Part shown: piece by piece, positions 25,576-34,175 of the stretch
Position numbering within the stretch: position 1 is the first letter of the stretch
How the letters are laid out: every line of letters starts with the position of its first letter
Notes under the pieces: model-generated
What the model saw: only the letters and a program-made list of their open reading frames with translations
What the model was told of the DNA's origin: nothing
Database searches by the model: none
Origin: CAZISM01 sp964541895
GTDB lineage: Bacteria > Zhuqueibacterota > Zhuqueibacteria > Residuimicrobiales > Residuimicrobiaceae
DNA: 64,000 bases
Reading direction: 5' to 3'
Assembly: GCA_964541895.1 (NCBI GenBank)
Contig: CAZISM010000013.1
Coordinates: forward strand, 10,919-74,918
Program-made: the position numbers and the translations under genes

Positions 25576-26859
25576 ATGCAGAGCGCCGCAGCCAAATCCG
25601 CAGGCAAAGTCATCCTGCTCCTGATGGCTCTGATGCAGTTCAGCTCCTGTTCGGATCGAAAGCGGGATAATCCGCTTGATCCTGAAAATCCGCGCACGCA
25701 TGGCAAACCCGAGGGAGTGGCGGCAGTCGCCATAGCCAGGTCGGTGCAGGTTTCCTGGTCGCCGCTGGATCTGACAGATCCACATACGGTGGTGATTTAT
25801 CGAAAAAGCGCAGCGGAGCCCTCGTTCCGCGAGATCGGTACTGTGTCCGGACCGGAGCATCGCTTTATCGATCAGGGATTGCAGTACGGTTCCGCCTATG
25901 CTTATTACATCACCGTGCGGGTCGGGAGCTATGAAACGCCGCCGTCGGATATCGTGGAAGCGACGCCGGGCCCCACATTTACATGGATTGCCGACCGGAC
26001 GAGCGGGTATATAGCCTGTCTGAGTCACGATCTCACCAGGACGTTGGGAAAATTTGGGGTATTGAATTATCCCTATCTGGTCAGTGCCAGCCCCAAAGAG
26101 GGGGCGGCGTGGCTCTATTCCCGGTTCACAGAGGAAATCTACAAGGTCGATCATGAGGGCGCCTTGCTGGCGAGTGCGTATAATCTGCCCAACCTGGCAG
26201 CGATGCAGGTCGACACCTTGCAAAGCAAGGTATGGGTCGCCGGCACAACGCCCAGTCAGGTCTTGCGGCTCGGTAGGGATGGGAGGATAGAAATATCCAT
26301 CACTTCGGTGATGCAGCCGGCAGCGCTGGCTGTGGATGCTGTTTCGCGAAATGTGTTTGTGATCGATGCGGCCAGAAAGAAAGTGCTCTCCTATTCCACC
26401 AGCGGCGCTCTGATCGCCGAATCGGTCACGTTCCTGGCGCCTTCTTCTCTGGCGCTGGATACAAGCGCGGGTACGGTTTGGGTGACGGACAGCCTTCGTA
26501 TGGTGCAACTGCGGTACGACCTGACCACCACCGGTGTCATCATCACCGGCCTGGCGCGTGCTTCGCTGGTGGCGACGGATCCGAGCCGGCAAACCGTTTG
26601 GGTGGTCGATCTGGAACTGGCGGGTAAACCGGCGACGCTGTGGCGGCTCAGCCGCTCCGGCGCGGTCCTGTCCAAACTCTCCCGATTCGGCCATCCGCAA
26701 TGCCTGGCTGTCAACGAATTCGATGGCTCCTGTCTGCTGGGGGATATCAGCTATGCCTATGGCGGCTTGTACCGAATCTTGCCGGATGGCAGCCAGTACG
26801 ACTATATCGGCGCCTGGTACACGCCCTATGACATCGATATTGAATATCACAGTTGGTAG
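25576..26859 (+). CDS. Lipoprotein with fibronectin-III-like and beta-propeller regions
   Basis: A 427-residue protein. The N-terminus carries a lipoprotein signal with lipobox FSSC (Cys25), followed by CSDRKRDNPLDPENP; an NPLDP motif after the lipid cysteine is common in lipoproteins of some FCB phyla. Residues about 45-130 form a fibronectin-III-like domain (VQVSWSPLD, GSAYAYYITVR). Residues about 135-425 contain repeated blades with VWV or VFVID strands (e.g. KVWVAGTTPSQVLRL, GTVWVTDSL, QTVWVVDLE), as in NHL or SMP-30-like propellers. It is probably a cell-surface or periplasmic binding protein. The ligand is unknown. It precedes the phosphatase cluster by 18 bp. Confidence 0.8.
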   Translation: MQSAAAKSAGKVILLLMALMQFSSCSDRKRDNPLDPENPRTHGKPEGVAAVAIARSVQVSWSPLDLTDPHTVVIYRKSAAEPSFREIGTVSGPEHRFIDQGLQYGSAYAYYITVRVGSYETPPSDIVEATPGPTFTWIADRTSGYIACLSHDLTRTLGKFGVLNYPYLVSASPKEGAAWLYSRFTEEIYKVDHEGALLASAYNLPNLAAMQVDTLQSKVWVAGTTPSQVLRLGRDGRIEISITSVMQPAALAVDAVSRNVFVIDAARKKVLSYSTSGALIAESVTFLAPSSLALDTSAGTVWVTDSLRMVQLRYDLTTTGVIITGLARASLVATDPSRQTVWVVDLELAGKPATLWRLSRSGAVLSKLSRFGHPQCLAVNEFDGSCLLGDISYAYGGLYRILPDGSQYDYIGAWYTPYDIDIEYHSW

Positions 26860-26877
26860 CCGCGAGTCTGATGAAAC

Positions 26878-29319
26878 GTGCGCAGGGTAAGGAATGTGTA
26901 TGATCGGTATCACCACATGAGGCATCGGTTTAACCTCCGCTCCTGGCTGTATGCGTCAGCCGCGTTGATCGGGCTTGCTGTTTTTGTCTACTGGGGGCCA
27001 AGGGTGTTGACCCTTGTGCCCAGAGACCTGCGCTATGACCGCAACGAGATTTTGCAGCGGGCCATGGAGCTTGCTCCGCAATGGGGTTACGATATTACGT
27101 CGCTGTCGTCGCGGGTGGTGACCAACCATAATCGCGGCTTGTTGCGTTATATTCAATCGCATCATGGTCGGGAGCGGCACCCTGAGCTGTTGAACCGTTA
27201 TCCGGCCTATTTCTGGCAGGTGTTCTGGTTCGATCCCGGCGATAAACTCAAGCTGGTGCCCGCCTCGGATCGAAACGAACAGCCGTTTACGTTTTCCCAG
27301 AACGGGTTTTCCCTGTTGCTGGATGTTCAGGGCGGTCTGCTCGGTTTTCGTTTCAAAGGCAAGCCGGACAGCACGGTGTTGTCGCCTGACCAGGCCCGCA
27401 GCGTGGCGGATTCAATGATGCAGCAATTCTGCTCGGCCGGCGAGTCTCTGCCGACCTATTCCTACGACAATCACGTGCGTAGCGATATCGGCAGCACGTT
27501 CACTTTTTTATATTCCTTTGTACAGAAAAACGACGGCATCAACAAGCAGTTGCAGATCAAACTCGAAGGCCGCCGTATCACCTCCATGGAGCTGGTGTAC
27601 ACCCCTACTGTGGAGGTTGGGCCCGACGTCAAGTCCGAGGAGATGTTTTTCATTATCGTCATGCTGCTGCTGATGGGCGTATATGCGTTTCATTTTATAA
27701 AGCGGCTGCGGGATGATCTCATAGATTTTCGCACCACGGCACCGGTCGCCGTGCTGATGAGCATCACGACGATGACCATGGTTTTGGCGGTGACCTGGGG
27801 CACGGATCTATTTTCCATGGTGGGCAGCATTTTAACCGCCATGATTTTTGTTCCCGTGGTGTTGTGGCTGGCCTATGCCTGCGGTGACAGCCTGGCGCGC
27901 GAAGTATGGGATAACCGGCTGCTGACATTGGACGGCTTGTACCGGGGGTTTGTTTATCACGAAGGGCTGGGCAGATCCCTGCTGCGCGGAGCCGGTCTGG
28001 GCATGATGGTACTGGGTGTGATCACGGTTATCCTCTATGTGGCCGGTTTCTGGGTCCAACCCGATCTGATCGAATGGAGCACCGATGCCACCATGGTGTT
28101 GGCCCGTCAGCCGCTGTTCTCCGGACTGGCTGATATTTTATATATGACGTTATGGGTCCAGTTCGGTGTGGTGCTTTTTGTGACGTCGCTGGCTGCGAAA
28201 TATCTGGTCAAGCCGGGCTGGATTGTAGCGGCGGTGAGCCTGTTTTGGGGTATCGGCCTGCATTACATGTTCAATTTGCCATCGCATCCGCTGTGGTTGA
28301 GCATTATGGTGACAGCGGTGATCGGCGGTGTGCAGACCTATGCTTTGGTCCGCTACGATTTCCTTACCGGCATCGTGGCCCAGGCAGCCTGGATCAGCGG
28401 CTTTTTGCTGCTAAAGCTGGAGTTGTTGAACCACCCCACTTATACCAGCAGTGCGGCGGGTATTGCCGTCCTCTGGATCGTCCTGCTGCTCCTGGCGGTG
28501 TTTACCTGGCGGCGACCGGTGAGCGAACGGGAATTGCGGCGGTACCAGCCCGGTCCTTCGCGCGGCATCATGGCCCGCATCCGGCTGCGACGTGAACTGG
28601 AGATCGCCCGGCAGGTGCAGCTGAATTTTTTGCCCAAGTCGATTCCTTCGCTGGATGGGCTGGAGGTGGCCAGCGTGTGCGAGGCGGCCCTGGAAGTCGG
28701 TGGGGACTATTTCGATTTTATCCGTCTCAGTGATACCAGGCTCGGCATCGCCATCGGCGATGTAACCGGCAAGGGTATTTCCGCCGCTTTTTACATGACC
28801 CTGAGCAAAGGATTTCTGCGATCTCTCACCCATACCATCTCCAGCCCCGGGGAGGTGATGCGGCAGATGAACCAGTTGTACTGGGAGAACGTCGACCGCC
28901 AGCATTTCATCAGCATGATCTATGGTGTGTTCGACATGGAGTCGAGAAGCTTCACCTTTGTGCGCGCCGGTCATAATCCCGTCATCGCCGTGCAGAACGG
29001 CCGTTGTTCCGTTCTGACCCCCGGCGGCATGGCGTTGGGACTGGACAGCGGCCACATGTTTGCCAAAGTGATGGAAGAACGCACGCTGCCTTTGCAGCGC
29101 GGTGATATGTTTGTATTTTTTACCGACGGATTTTCCGATGCCAGAAACACGAGCCAGCAGGAATTCGGCGAGGAGCAGTTGTATCAATTGATCGAAAAGC
29201 ACAAACACCGGTCCGCAGAAGAACTGATGCGCACCCTTACCCGCGAAGTGAAGAAATTTGTCGGCTCTGCGCTGGAGCACGACGACATGACGATGGTGAT
29301 CGTACGGATAACGGCATGA
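26878..29319 (+). CDS. Membrane-bound PP2C-type (RsbU/SpoIIE) phosphatase
   Basis: An up to 813-residue protein. The start is uncertain: GTG 26878, GTG 26896 (three bases after AAGGA) and ATG 26917 are all in frame before the first helix. One membrane helix at about 22-42 is followed by a roughly 210-residue external region, then about seven more helices between 258 and 545. The cytoplasmic PP2C_SIG domain at about 575-812 has EIARQVQLNFLP, GGDYFD, GDVTGKG, AGHNP, FTDG and HDDMT, so its metal site is complete. The extracytoplasmic domain presumably senses a signal outside the membrane. The next phosphatase overlaps by 4 bp. It belongs to the partner-switching cluster. Confidence 0.88.
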   Translation: MRRVRNVYDRYHHMRHRFNLRSWLYASAALIGLAVFVYWGPRVLTLVPRDLRYDRNEILQRAMELAPQWGYDITSLSSRVVTNHNRGLLRYIQSHHGRERHPELLNRYPAYFWQVFWFDPGDKLKLVPASDRNEQPFTFSQNGFSLLLDVQGGLLGFRFKGKPDSTVLSPDQARSVADSMMQQFCSAGESLPTYSYDNHVRSDIGSTFTFLYSFVQKNDGINKQLQIKLEGRRITSMELVYTPTVEVGPDVKSEEMFFIIVMLLLMGVYAFHFIKRLRDDLIDFRTTAPVAVLMSITTMTMVLAVTWGTDLFSMVGSILTAMIFVPVVLWLAYACGDSLAREVWDNRLLTLDGLYRGFVYHEGLGRSLLRGAGLGMMVLGVITVILYVAGFWVQPDLIEWSTDATMVLARQPLFSGLADILYMTLWVQFGVVLFVTSLAAKYLVKPGWIVAAVSLFWGIGLHYMFNLPSHPLWLSIMVTAVIGGVQTYALVRYDFLTGIVAQAAWISGFLLLKLELLNHPTYTSSAAGIAVLWIVLLLLAVFTWRRPVSERELRRYQPGPSRGIMARIRLRRELEIARQVQLNFLPKSIPSLDGLEVASVCEAALEVGGDYFDFIRLSDTRLGIAIGDVTGKGISAAFYMTLSKGFLRSLTHTISSPGEVMRQMNQLYWENVDRQHFISMIYGVFDMESRSFTFVRAGHNPVIAVQNGRCSVLTPGGMALGLDSGHMFAKVMEERTLPLQRGDMFVFFTDGFSDARNTSQQEFGEEQLYQLIEKHKHRSAEELMRTLTREVKKFVGSALEHDDMTMVIVRITA

Positions 29320-31412
29320 AACAGGAGCTGAAAAACTTGACCGCGTTGCCGCTGTTGATACCGATCAGCCTGGCCCTGGTGGCCGTGGCGATCGACATCC
29401 TCATCATCGGCGGCCTTGATCCTTCCCCGGCCATCTACATCCGCGAGGTGCTGATCGTGAGCGGCCTGATCCTGTCCCTGCCCATCATCTATCGGCAAAA
29501 ATGGACTTCGGACCGTAACGTGTTGCGCGGCTTACGTTCGCTTTTCCTCATGGTGGCCATGACGTTCATGGCGCTGCTGTTGACCAACCTGGATATTTTC
29601 GATCTGCGGTCGCGTGCGGAGGCGGCCGGCTCCATCTATGGCAGTCCGGTCAGTTATCTCTTTATCCTGGCCTGGGCGGTACTGACCGCCCTCTTTGCCC
29701 TGCTGGTAATGGGTACGCTGCGCAACCTGATCTTCATCAAACAGCGGCGGCACACGGCGCGCAACTTTCATATGCTGGTCTTTTTTCTGTTGTTTTATGC
29801 GGTGCTGAATTTTCGTAACTTGTCCAATCTCGCCGGCCGTTTTTCGTTCGCTTTTAACCAGGATCTGGTCGGCAACATCATTCTGTTTGTGCTGATCAAT
29901 CTGATCGTGATCAACAGCCTGCGGGTGTCCTGGCTGAACTATTTGAACAAAAAGCAAAAGCTGGCCTGTTTCTGGGGCGGGCTGATCCTGATCACCATGC
30001 AATGGGTACTGGCCGGCAAGTTTCACGACACCAATCCGGCCGCGCTCTTTAGCCCGGTGCTCGGCAAGTTTGTCGATATGGCCATGTGGCTTTTGGCCAT
30101 TTACCTGACCGTGGCGTTTATATCGCTCATCTTTCTCCTGCCGACGGCCCAGCTGTATGACCGCAAGATGCGCCAGATCTCTTCTCTGCACCATCTCAGC
30201 CGTGCCGTCAGCGTCGAGTTCGATTTTAAAAAGCTGGTGCAAATCGTGGTGCGTCTGGCGGCGGATGTCAGCGAAGCGGATTGTTGCTGGCTGGAGCTGT
30301 TCGAAACCCGGCAGCAAAAGCTGAAAGTTTCTTCCGCGCTGCAAGTCGGCGAAGGTCAGCCCAAAGATCGCGATCCGGATGGCACAGACCCGCTGACCCG
30401 CTGGCTGCTGAACGGCCGGGAACCGGCGCTGATCAATCATCTGGCCAAAAGCCCCTACGCCCATGCCCTGGTGCACTGGAAACCGGACATTCAGTCCCTG
30501 ATCGCGGTACCGCTCACCACCAGCGACAAGGTGCTGGGTTTGCTGTTTGTGTGCAAGCGTCTGGAATATGGTTTTGAGCAGGACGACGTCAACACCCTGC
30601 GGGCGTTTGGCGAGCAGGTGGTGATCGCCATTGAAAACGTGCGTCTGATCGAAGCGTCGCTGGTCAAGGAACGGCTGGAGCAGGAACTGCGCATCGCCCA
30701 CGAAGCGCAGATGAAGCTGCTGCCCCGCGTGATGCCTTCGTCCGACTATTTTGAAGTGTATGCCCAGTGCATAACCGCCAATGAGGTCGGCGGCGATTAT
30801 TACGATTTTTTCCCCCTGGCCGACGAATGCATCGGTCTCGTCGTGGGCGACGTGTCCGGCAAGGGCGCTTCGGCCGCGTTTTATATGGCCGAGCTCAAGG
30901 GGATCATGGAGGCCTCGTCCAAAAACGAGCCTTCGCCCAAACGGGTGTTGAGCCTGGCCAATGAAACGCTGTATCATAACATCGAACGTGATAATTTTGT
31001 CAGCGTGGTGTACGGCATTCTTGATCCGCTGAAAAAGTGCCTGACCTTTTGCCGCGCCGGCCACACGCCGGTCTATCTCGCGGCCGCCGATGCGGAGGAG
31101 GTACAGGTGCTGGAGCCGCCGGGCATCGGCTTGGGTCTGGATCGCGGCGTCCTCTTTGCGGAAACTCTGGAGGAAACCACCGTGCCGCTGCACTCCGGCG
31201 ACACGGTGCTGCTGTATACCGATGGCGCCATTGAACCGCGCAACACGTCCGGCGAGGAGTTTGGCGAACACCGGCTGCGGGAGGCCTTCCATCGCAATCG
31301 CCTGCTGCCGGCCCGCGACCTGGTCGAACAGCTGGTCAGCGATATTCGCCGTCATGTAGGCTCGGCGCAAGCCTATGACGATCTCACGTTCATCGCCGTC
31401 AAGATTAAATAG
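29316..31412 (+). CDS. Membrane-bound GAF PP2C-type phosphatase
   Basis: A 698-residue protein starting in an ATGA overlap with the preceding phosphatase. The N-terminal about 280 residues contain roughly eight membrane helices. A GAF domain lies at about 295-445 (KLVQIVVRLAADVSEADCC, SLIAVPLTT). The PP2C_SIG domain at about 455-698 has LRIAHEAQMKLLP, GGDYYD, GDVSGKG, YTDG and YDDLT, all intact. It likely dephosphorylates the STAS protein encoded 32 bp downstream. The pairing of two consecutive membrane phosphatases with different sensor parts suggests separate inputs to one antagonist. Confidence 0.9.
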   Translation: MKQELKNLTALPLLIPISLALVAVAIDILIIGGLDPSPAIYIREVLIVSGLILSLPIIYRQKWTSDRNVLRGLRSLFLMVAMTFMALLLTNLDIFDLRSRAEAAGSIYGSPVSYLFILAWAVLTALFALLVMGTLRNLIFIKQRRHTARNFHMLVFFLLFYAVLNFRNLSNLAGRFSFAFNQDLVGNIILFVLINLIVINSLRVSWLNYLNKKQKLACFWGGLILITMQWVLAGKFHDTNPAALFSPVLGKFVDMAMWLLAIYLTVAFISLIFLLPTAQLYDRKMRQISSLHHLSRAVSVEFDFKKLVQIVVRLAADVSEADCCWLELFETRQQKLKVSSALQVGEGQPKDRDPDGTDPLTRWLLNGREPALINHLAKSPYAHALVHWKPDIQSLIAVPLTTSDKVLGLLFVCKRLEYGFEQDDVNTLRAFGEQVVIAIENVRLIEASLVKERLEQELRIAHEAQMKLLPRVMPSSDYFEVYAQCITANEVGGDYYDFFPLADECIGLVVGDVSGKGASAAFYMAELKGIMEASSKNEPSPKRVLSLANETLYHNIERDNFVSVVYGILDPLKKCLTFCRAGHTPVYLAAADAEEVQVLEPPGIGLGLDRGVLFAETLEETTVPLHSGDTVLLYTDGAIEPRNTSGEEFGEHRLREAFHRNRLLPARDLVEQLVSDIRRHVGSAQAYDDLTFIAVKIK

Positions 31413-31444
31413 CCGTCTGTCATATACTCTATCGGGAGGAGTGA

Positions 31445-31801
31445 ATGGAAAATTTCAAGATTCAACGACGTGATCTGGACCGCTTGTCGACGCTGTCGAT
31501 CAGCGGCTTCCTGGACGCGCACACCGCACCCAAGCTGGAGGAGGCCATCCAGGCTCTGATGGACGAGGGGCGCTTCCACATCATTGTCAATTTCAGCGAT
31601 CTCACTTATATCAGCAGTGCCGGGTTAGGTGTGTTCATGGGATTTATCGAGGAGATCCGTAACAAGAGCGGCGATATCAAGATGTGCCAGATGTCGCCCA
31701 AGATCTATCGCGTATTTGATCTGCTTGGGTTTCCGACCATCTATCAGATCTTTGATCGGGAAGAAGAGGCCATGGCACATTTCCAAACGGTGCAAGGTTG
31801 A
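31445..31801 (+). CDS. Anti-sigma factor antagonist (STAS domain, RsbV/SpoIIAA type)
   Basis: A 118-residue single STAS domain. The signature DLTYISSAGLGVFMGF contains the regulatory serine (Ser58 is the best candidate). The unphosphorylated form of such proteins binds the anti-sigma kinase and frees its partner. A good ribosome site (GGGAGGA at 31435-31441) precedes the ATG. It sits between two phosphatase genes upstream and the RsbW-like kinase gene downstream, which is the classic partner-switching order. Confidence 0.93.
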   Translation: MENFKIQRRDLDRLSTLSISGFLDAHTAPKLEEAIQALMDEGRFHIIVNFSDLTYISSAGLGVFMGFIEEIRNKSGDIKMCQMSPKIYRVFDLLGFPTIYQIFDREEEAMAHFQTVQG

Positions 31802-31860
31802 ACCGGCACGCAACTCTGGAATGGGCACATGAACATGAAAAACAGCCATAGGTGAGATAC

Positions 31861-32328
31861 ATGATGACAAAAATCAAAGAATTCAAGCTGCGGATTCCAA
31901 GCCAGACGGACAATCTCGAGCTCATCCGGTATTTTGTCGGCCGCGTTGCTGAAAAAGTGGGCTTTGATGATGAAGATGTAGGCAAGATTGAACTGGCGTG
32001 TGATGAAGCCTGCACCAATGTGATCAAACATGCCTACAACGTCGATCGTAAAAGCGATCAGTCCCTGGATATTGCGATCAAACTGGATTATCAAAAGCTG
32101 ACCCTGGTGGTCACGGATCACGGCAAGGGTTTTAATCCCGATACCATAAAGATGCCTGATATGAAGGAATATCTGGCCGAGCTGAAAGTAGGCGGACTGG
32201 GTATTTATCTTATGAAGACCCTGATGGATGAAGTGGATTATGATATAAAACCCGGCGTTCGCAATCAGGTGCGCATGGTTAAATACTTTATCAGCAAAAA
32301 AAATTCGCAAGTCGTGGAGACCCGTTAG
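31861..32328 (+). CDS. Anti-sigma regulatory kinase (RsbW/SpoIIAB-type ATPase)
   Basis: I take ATG 31861 as start. The 155-residue product is a HATPase_c domain with N box ELACDEACTNVIKHAY, G1 box VTDHGKGFNP and G2 box GGLGIYLMKTLMDEV. This is an intact GHKL nucleotide site. These kinases phosphorylate the STAS antagonist and bind a sigma factor or another target. No sigma factor gene is present nearby, so the target may be encoded elsewhere or may not be a sigma factor. Confidence 0.92.
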   Translation: MMTKIKEFKLRIPSQTDNLELIRYFVGRVAEKVGFDDEDVGKIELACDEACTNVIKHAYNVDRKSDQSLDIAIKLDYQKLTLVVTDHGKGFNPDTIKMPDMKEYLAELKVGGLGIYLMKTLMDEVDYDIKPGVRNQVRMVKYFISKKNSQVVETR

Positions 32329-32344
32329 CATCCGAGAAGCCGGT

Positions 32345-34096
32345 ATGAACACAGAGCATCAGGATCCAATTGCGCGCGAATTGGATCAGCGCCTCGTCGA
32401 GCTGCACTCCCTGTTCGAGATGGGACAGGTGTTGAATGCTTCGCTCAACCTGCGCACCATTTTAAGCAATCTCTTATTGACTCCGATGGGACGCATGATG
32501 GTCAGCCGCGGCCTGGTTATGCTTATCTCTGAGCGGGGTGATTATGAAATCATCGAACTGCGGGGATTGAGCCGCTCCCTGATCGGCAAAAAGTGGCATT
32601 GGCAAGCGGCCTGGACCAAACCGGTCGTGCTCAGCGACCCAGAGTCGTCCAATTACGACTTTACCCCGATATTGAAAGAGCTCGACCTCGAACTGCTCAT
32701 TCCGCTGGTCAGCACGCAGCGTGTCGTCGGTTTGATGGGGTTGGGCAGCAAACTGGATCGCAATCCTTTCTCATCCGCCGAGATCGAATATCTCTCCTCC
32801 CTCTCCAATATCGCCGCCAAATCCATCGAAAACGCCCTGATCGTGCAAAAGATGGAACAGGTTAACCGCCAGCTGGACAAGAAAATCCAGGAACTCAACA
32901 CCCTGTTCGAAATCGGCAAAGAGCTGAACGCAACGCTGGACCCGGACAAGATCGTGAACCTGATGATCTATGCCATCATGGGCGAAATGGTGGTGAACCG
33001 CTGCTTTGTGTTTCTGTCGCAGGACGGATCGCTGCAACTGGCCGTGGCGCGAGGTCTGCAGACCGAACCCGAAATGACGGAGCCGTTTCTGCGCGCCGGC
33101 TTTCTGAAAAGTTTGAGCCGCGTCAAGCAGGCGCTCCTCCTCAACGACCACAGCCTGTCGCGCAACATGGCTTTTCTCAAGGGGCAAAGGATACAGGTCA
33201 TCCTGCCCATGCGTATCCAGGATAAACGCAAGGGGTATGTGCTGCTGGGTGAAAAGATAACCAAACAGCCCTTTCGGGAAGACGAATTGGAGTTTTTGTC
33301 CACCCTGGTCAACCAGGCCATGATCTCGCTGGAAAATGCCAGATTGTTCAAGGAAGCTCTGGAAAAACAGCGAATGGAAGAGGAGCTGAATATCGCCCGT
33401 GACATTCAGCAGCGGCTGCTGCCCGCTTCGTTTCCCAAAACCTCGGCGCTTGAAATCGAAGGGCTCAATATTCCCTCGCAGCAGGTGGGGGGAGACTATC
33501 TGGACTGGATCCCGCTCGACGAACACCGTATCGCCGTCACCATCGCCGATGTCTCCGGCAAAGGGATCCCCGCATCACTGCTCATGTCCAGCCTGCAGGC
33601 CGGATTGCGCAATTCCGTGGCGTCGTACGCCGACATGGGCGTCATGGTGGGCCGGCTGAACAATTTTATTCATGCCAACACCACCTTTGACAAGTTTATC
33701 ACCTTTTTCTATGCCGAGATCAACGTCACACAAAAAACGCTCACCTATGTCAACGCCGGCCACAATCCGCCGTATCTGTATCGCGCGGACGGTTCGATCC
33801 GCCGTCTTGAAACCGGGGGGGTGATCCTGGGCATGATGGCCGATATGCCCTATCAGACCGAAACGCTGGCGCTGCAGGGTGGCGACCTGCTGGTGCTTTT
33901 TACGGACGGCGTGACGGAAGCCAAAAACTCACGCGATCTGGACTTTGAAGAATACCGGTTGGAAGAGATTATCGGCAAATCGCTGGAGCTGCCGGTCAAG
34001 CTGCTTCTCGACGAGATCGTCTATGCCCTTCGTGCCTTTACGAAAGGCACTCCCCAGTCCGATGACATTACCCTGATGGCCGTGCGAATATTTTAG
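32345..34096 (+). CDS. Tandem-GAF PP2C-type phosphatase
   Basis: A 583-residue soluble protein. The two GAF domains (about 20-170 and 185-340) are alike, each beginning with an ELHSLFEMGQVLNASL- or ELNTLFEIGKELNATL-type helix, which points to internal duplication. The C-terminal PP2C_SIG domain (about 355-580) has LNIARDIQQRLLP, GGDYLD, ADVSGKG, AGHNPP, FTDG and SDDIT. Metal ligands are intact. It follows the RsbW-like gene by 16 bp and probably acts on the same STAS protein in response to a cytoplasmic ligand. Confidence 0.9.
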   Translation: MNTEHQDPIARELDQRLVELHSLFEMGQVLNASLNLRTILSNLLLTPMGRMMVSRGLVMLISERGDYEIIELRGLSRSLIGKKWHWQAAWTKPVVLSDPESSNYDFTPILKELDLELLIPLVSTQRVVGLMGLGSKLDRNPFSSAEIEYLSSLSNIAAKSIENALIVQKMEQVNRQLDKKIQELNTLFEIGKELNATLDPDKIVNLMIYAIMGEMVVNRCFVFLSQDGSLQLAVARGLQTEPEMTEPFLRAGFLKSLSRVKQALLLNDHSLSRNMAFLKGQRIQVILPMRIQDKRKGYVLLGEKITKQPFREDELEFLSTLVNQAMISLENARLFKEALEKQRMEEELNIARDIQQRLLPASFPKTSALEIEGLNIPSQQVGGDYLDWIPLDEHRIAVTIADVSGKGIPASLLMSSLQAGLRNSVASYADMGVMVGRLNNFIHANTTFDKFITFFYAEINVTQKTLTYVNAGHNPPYLYRADGSIRRLETGGVILGMMADMPYQTETLALQGGDLLVLFTDGVTEAKNSRDLDFEEYRLEEIIGKSLELPVKLLLDEIVYALRAFTKGTPQSDDITLMAVRIF

Positions 34097-34175
34097 GCCG
34101 ATTCTGTGTCTGTGCCCGGGCATCCTGTCTGTTCCAGCCGGAGCCGCCAGCCCAGGCTAAACCAAAACTAAACCC

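Noticed and set aside
29532..31370. A long open frame (about 610 codons) on the minus strand opposite the second membrane phosphatase.
   Set aside because: It is a shadow of the strong plus-strand gene; the translation is rich in Gln, His and Arg without recognisable domains, as expected for antisense of GC-rich coding DNA.
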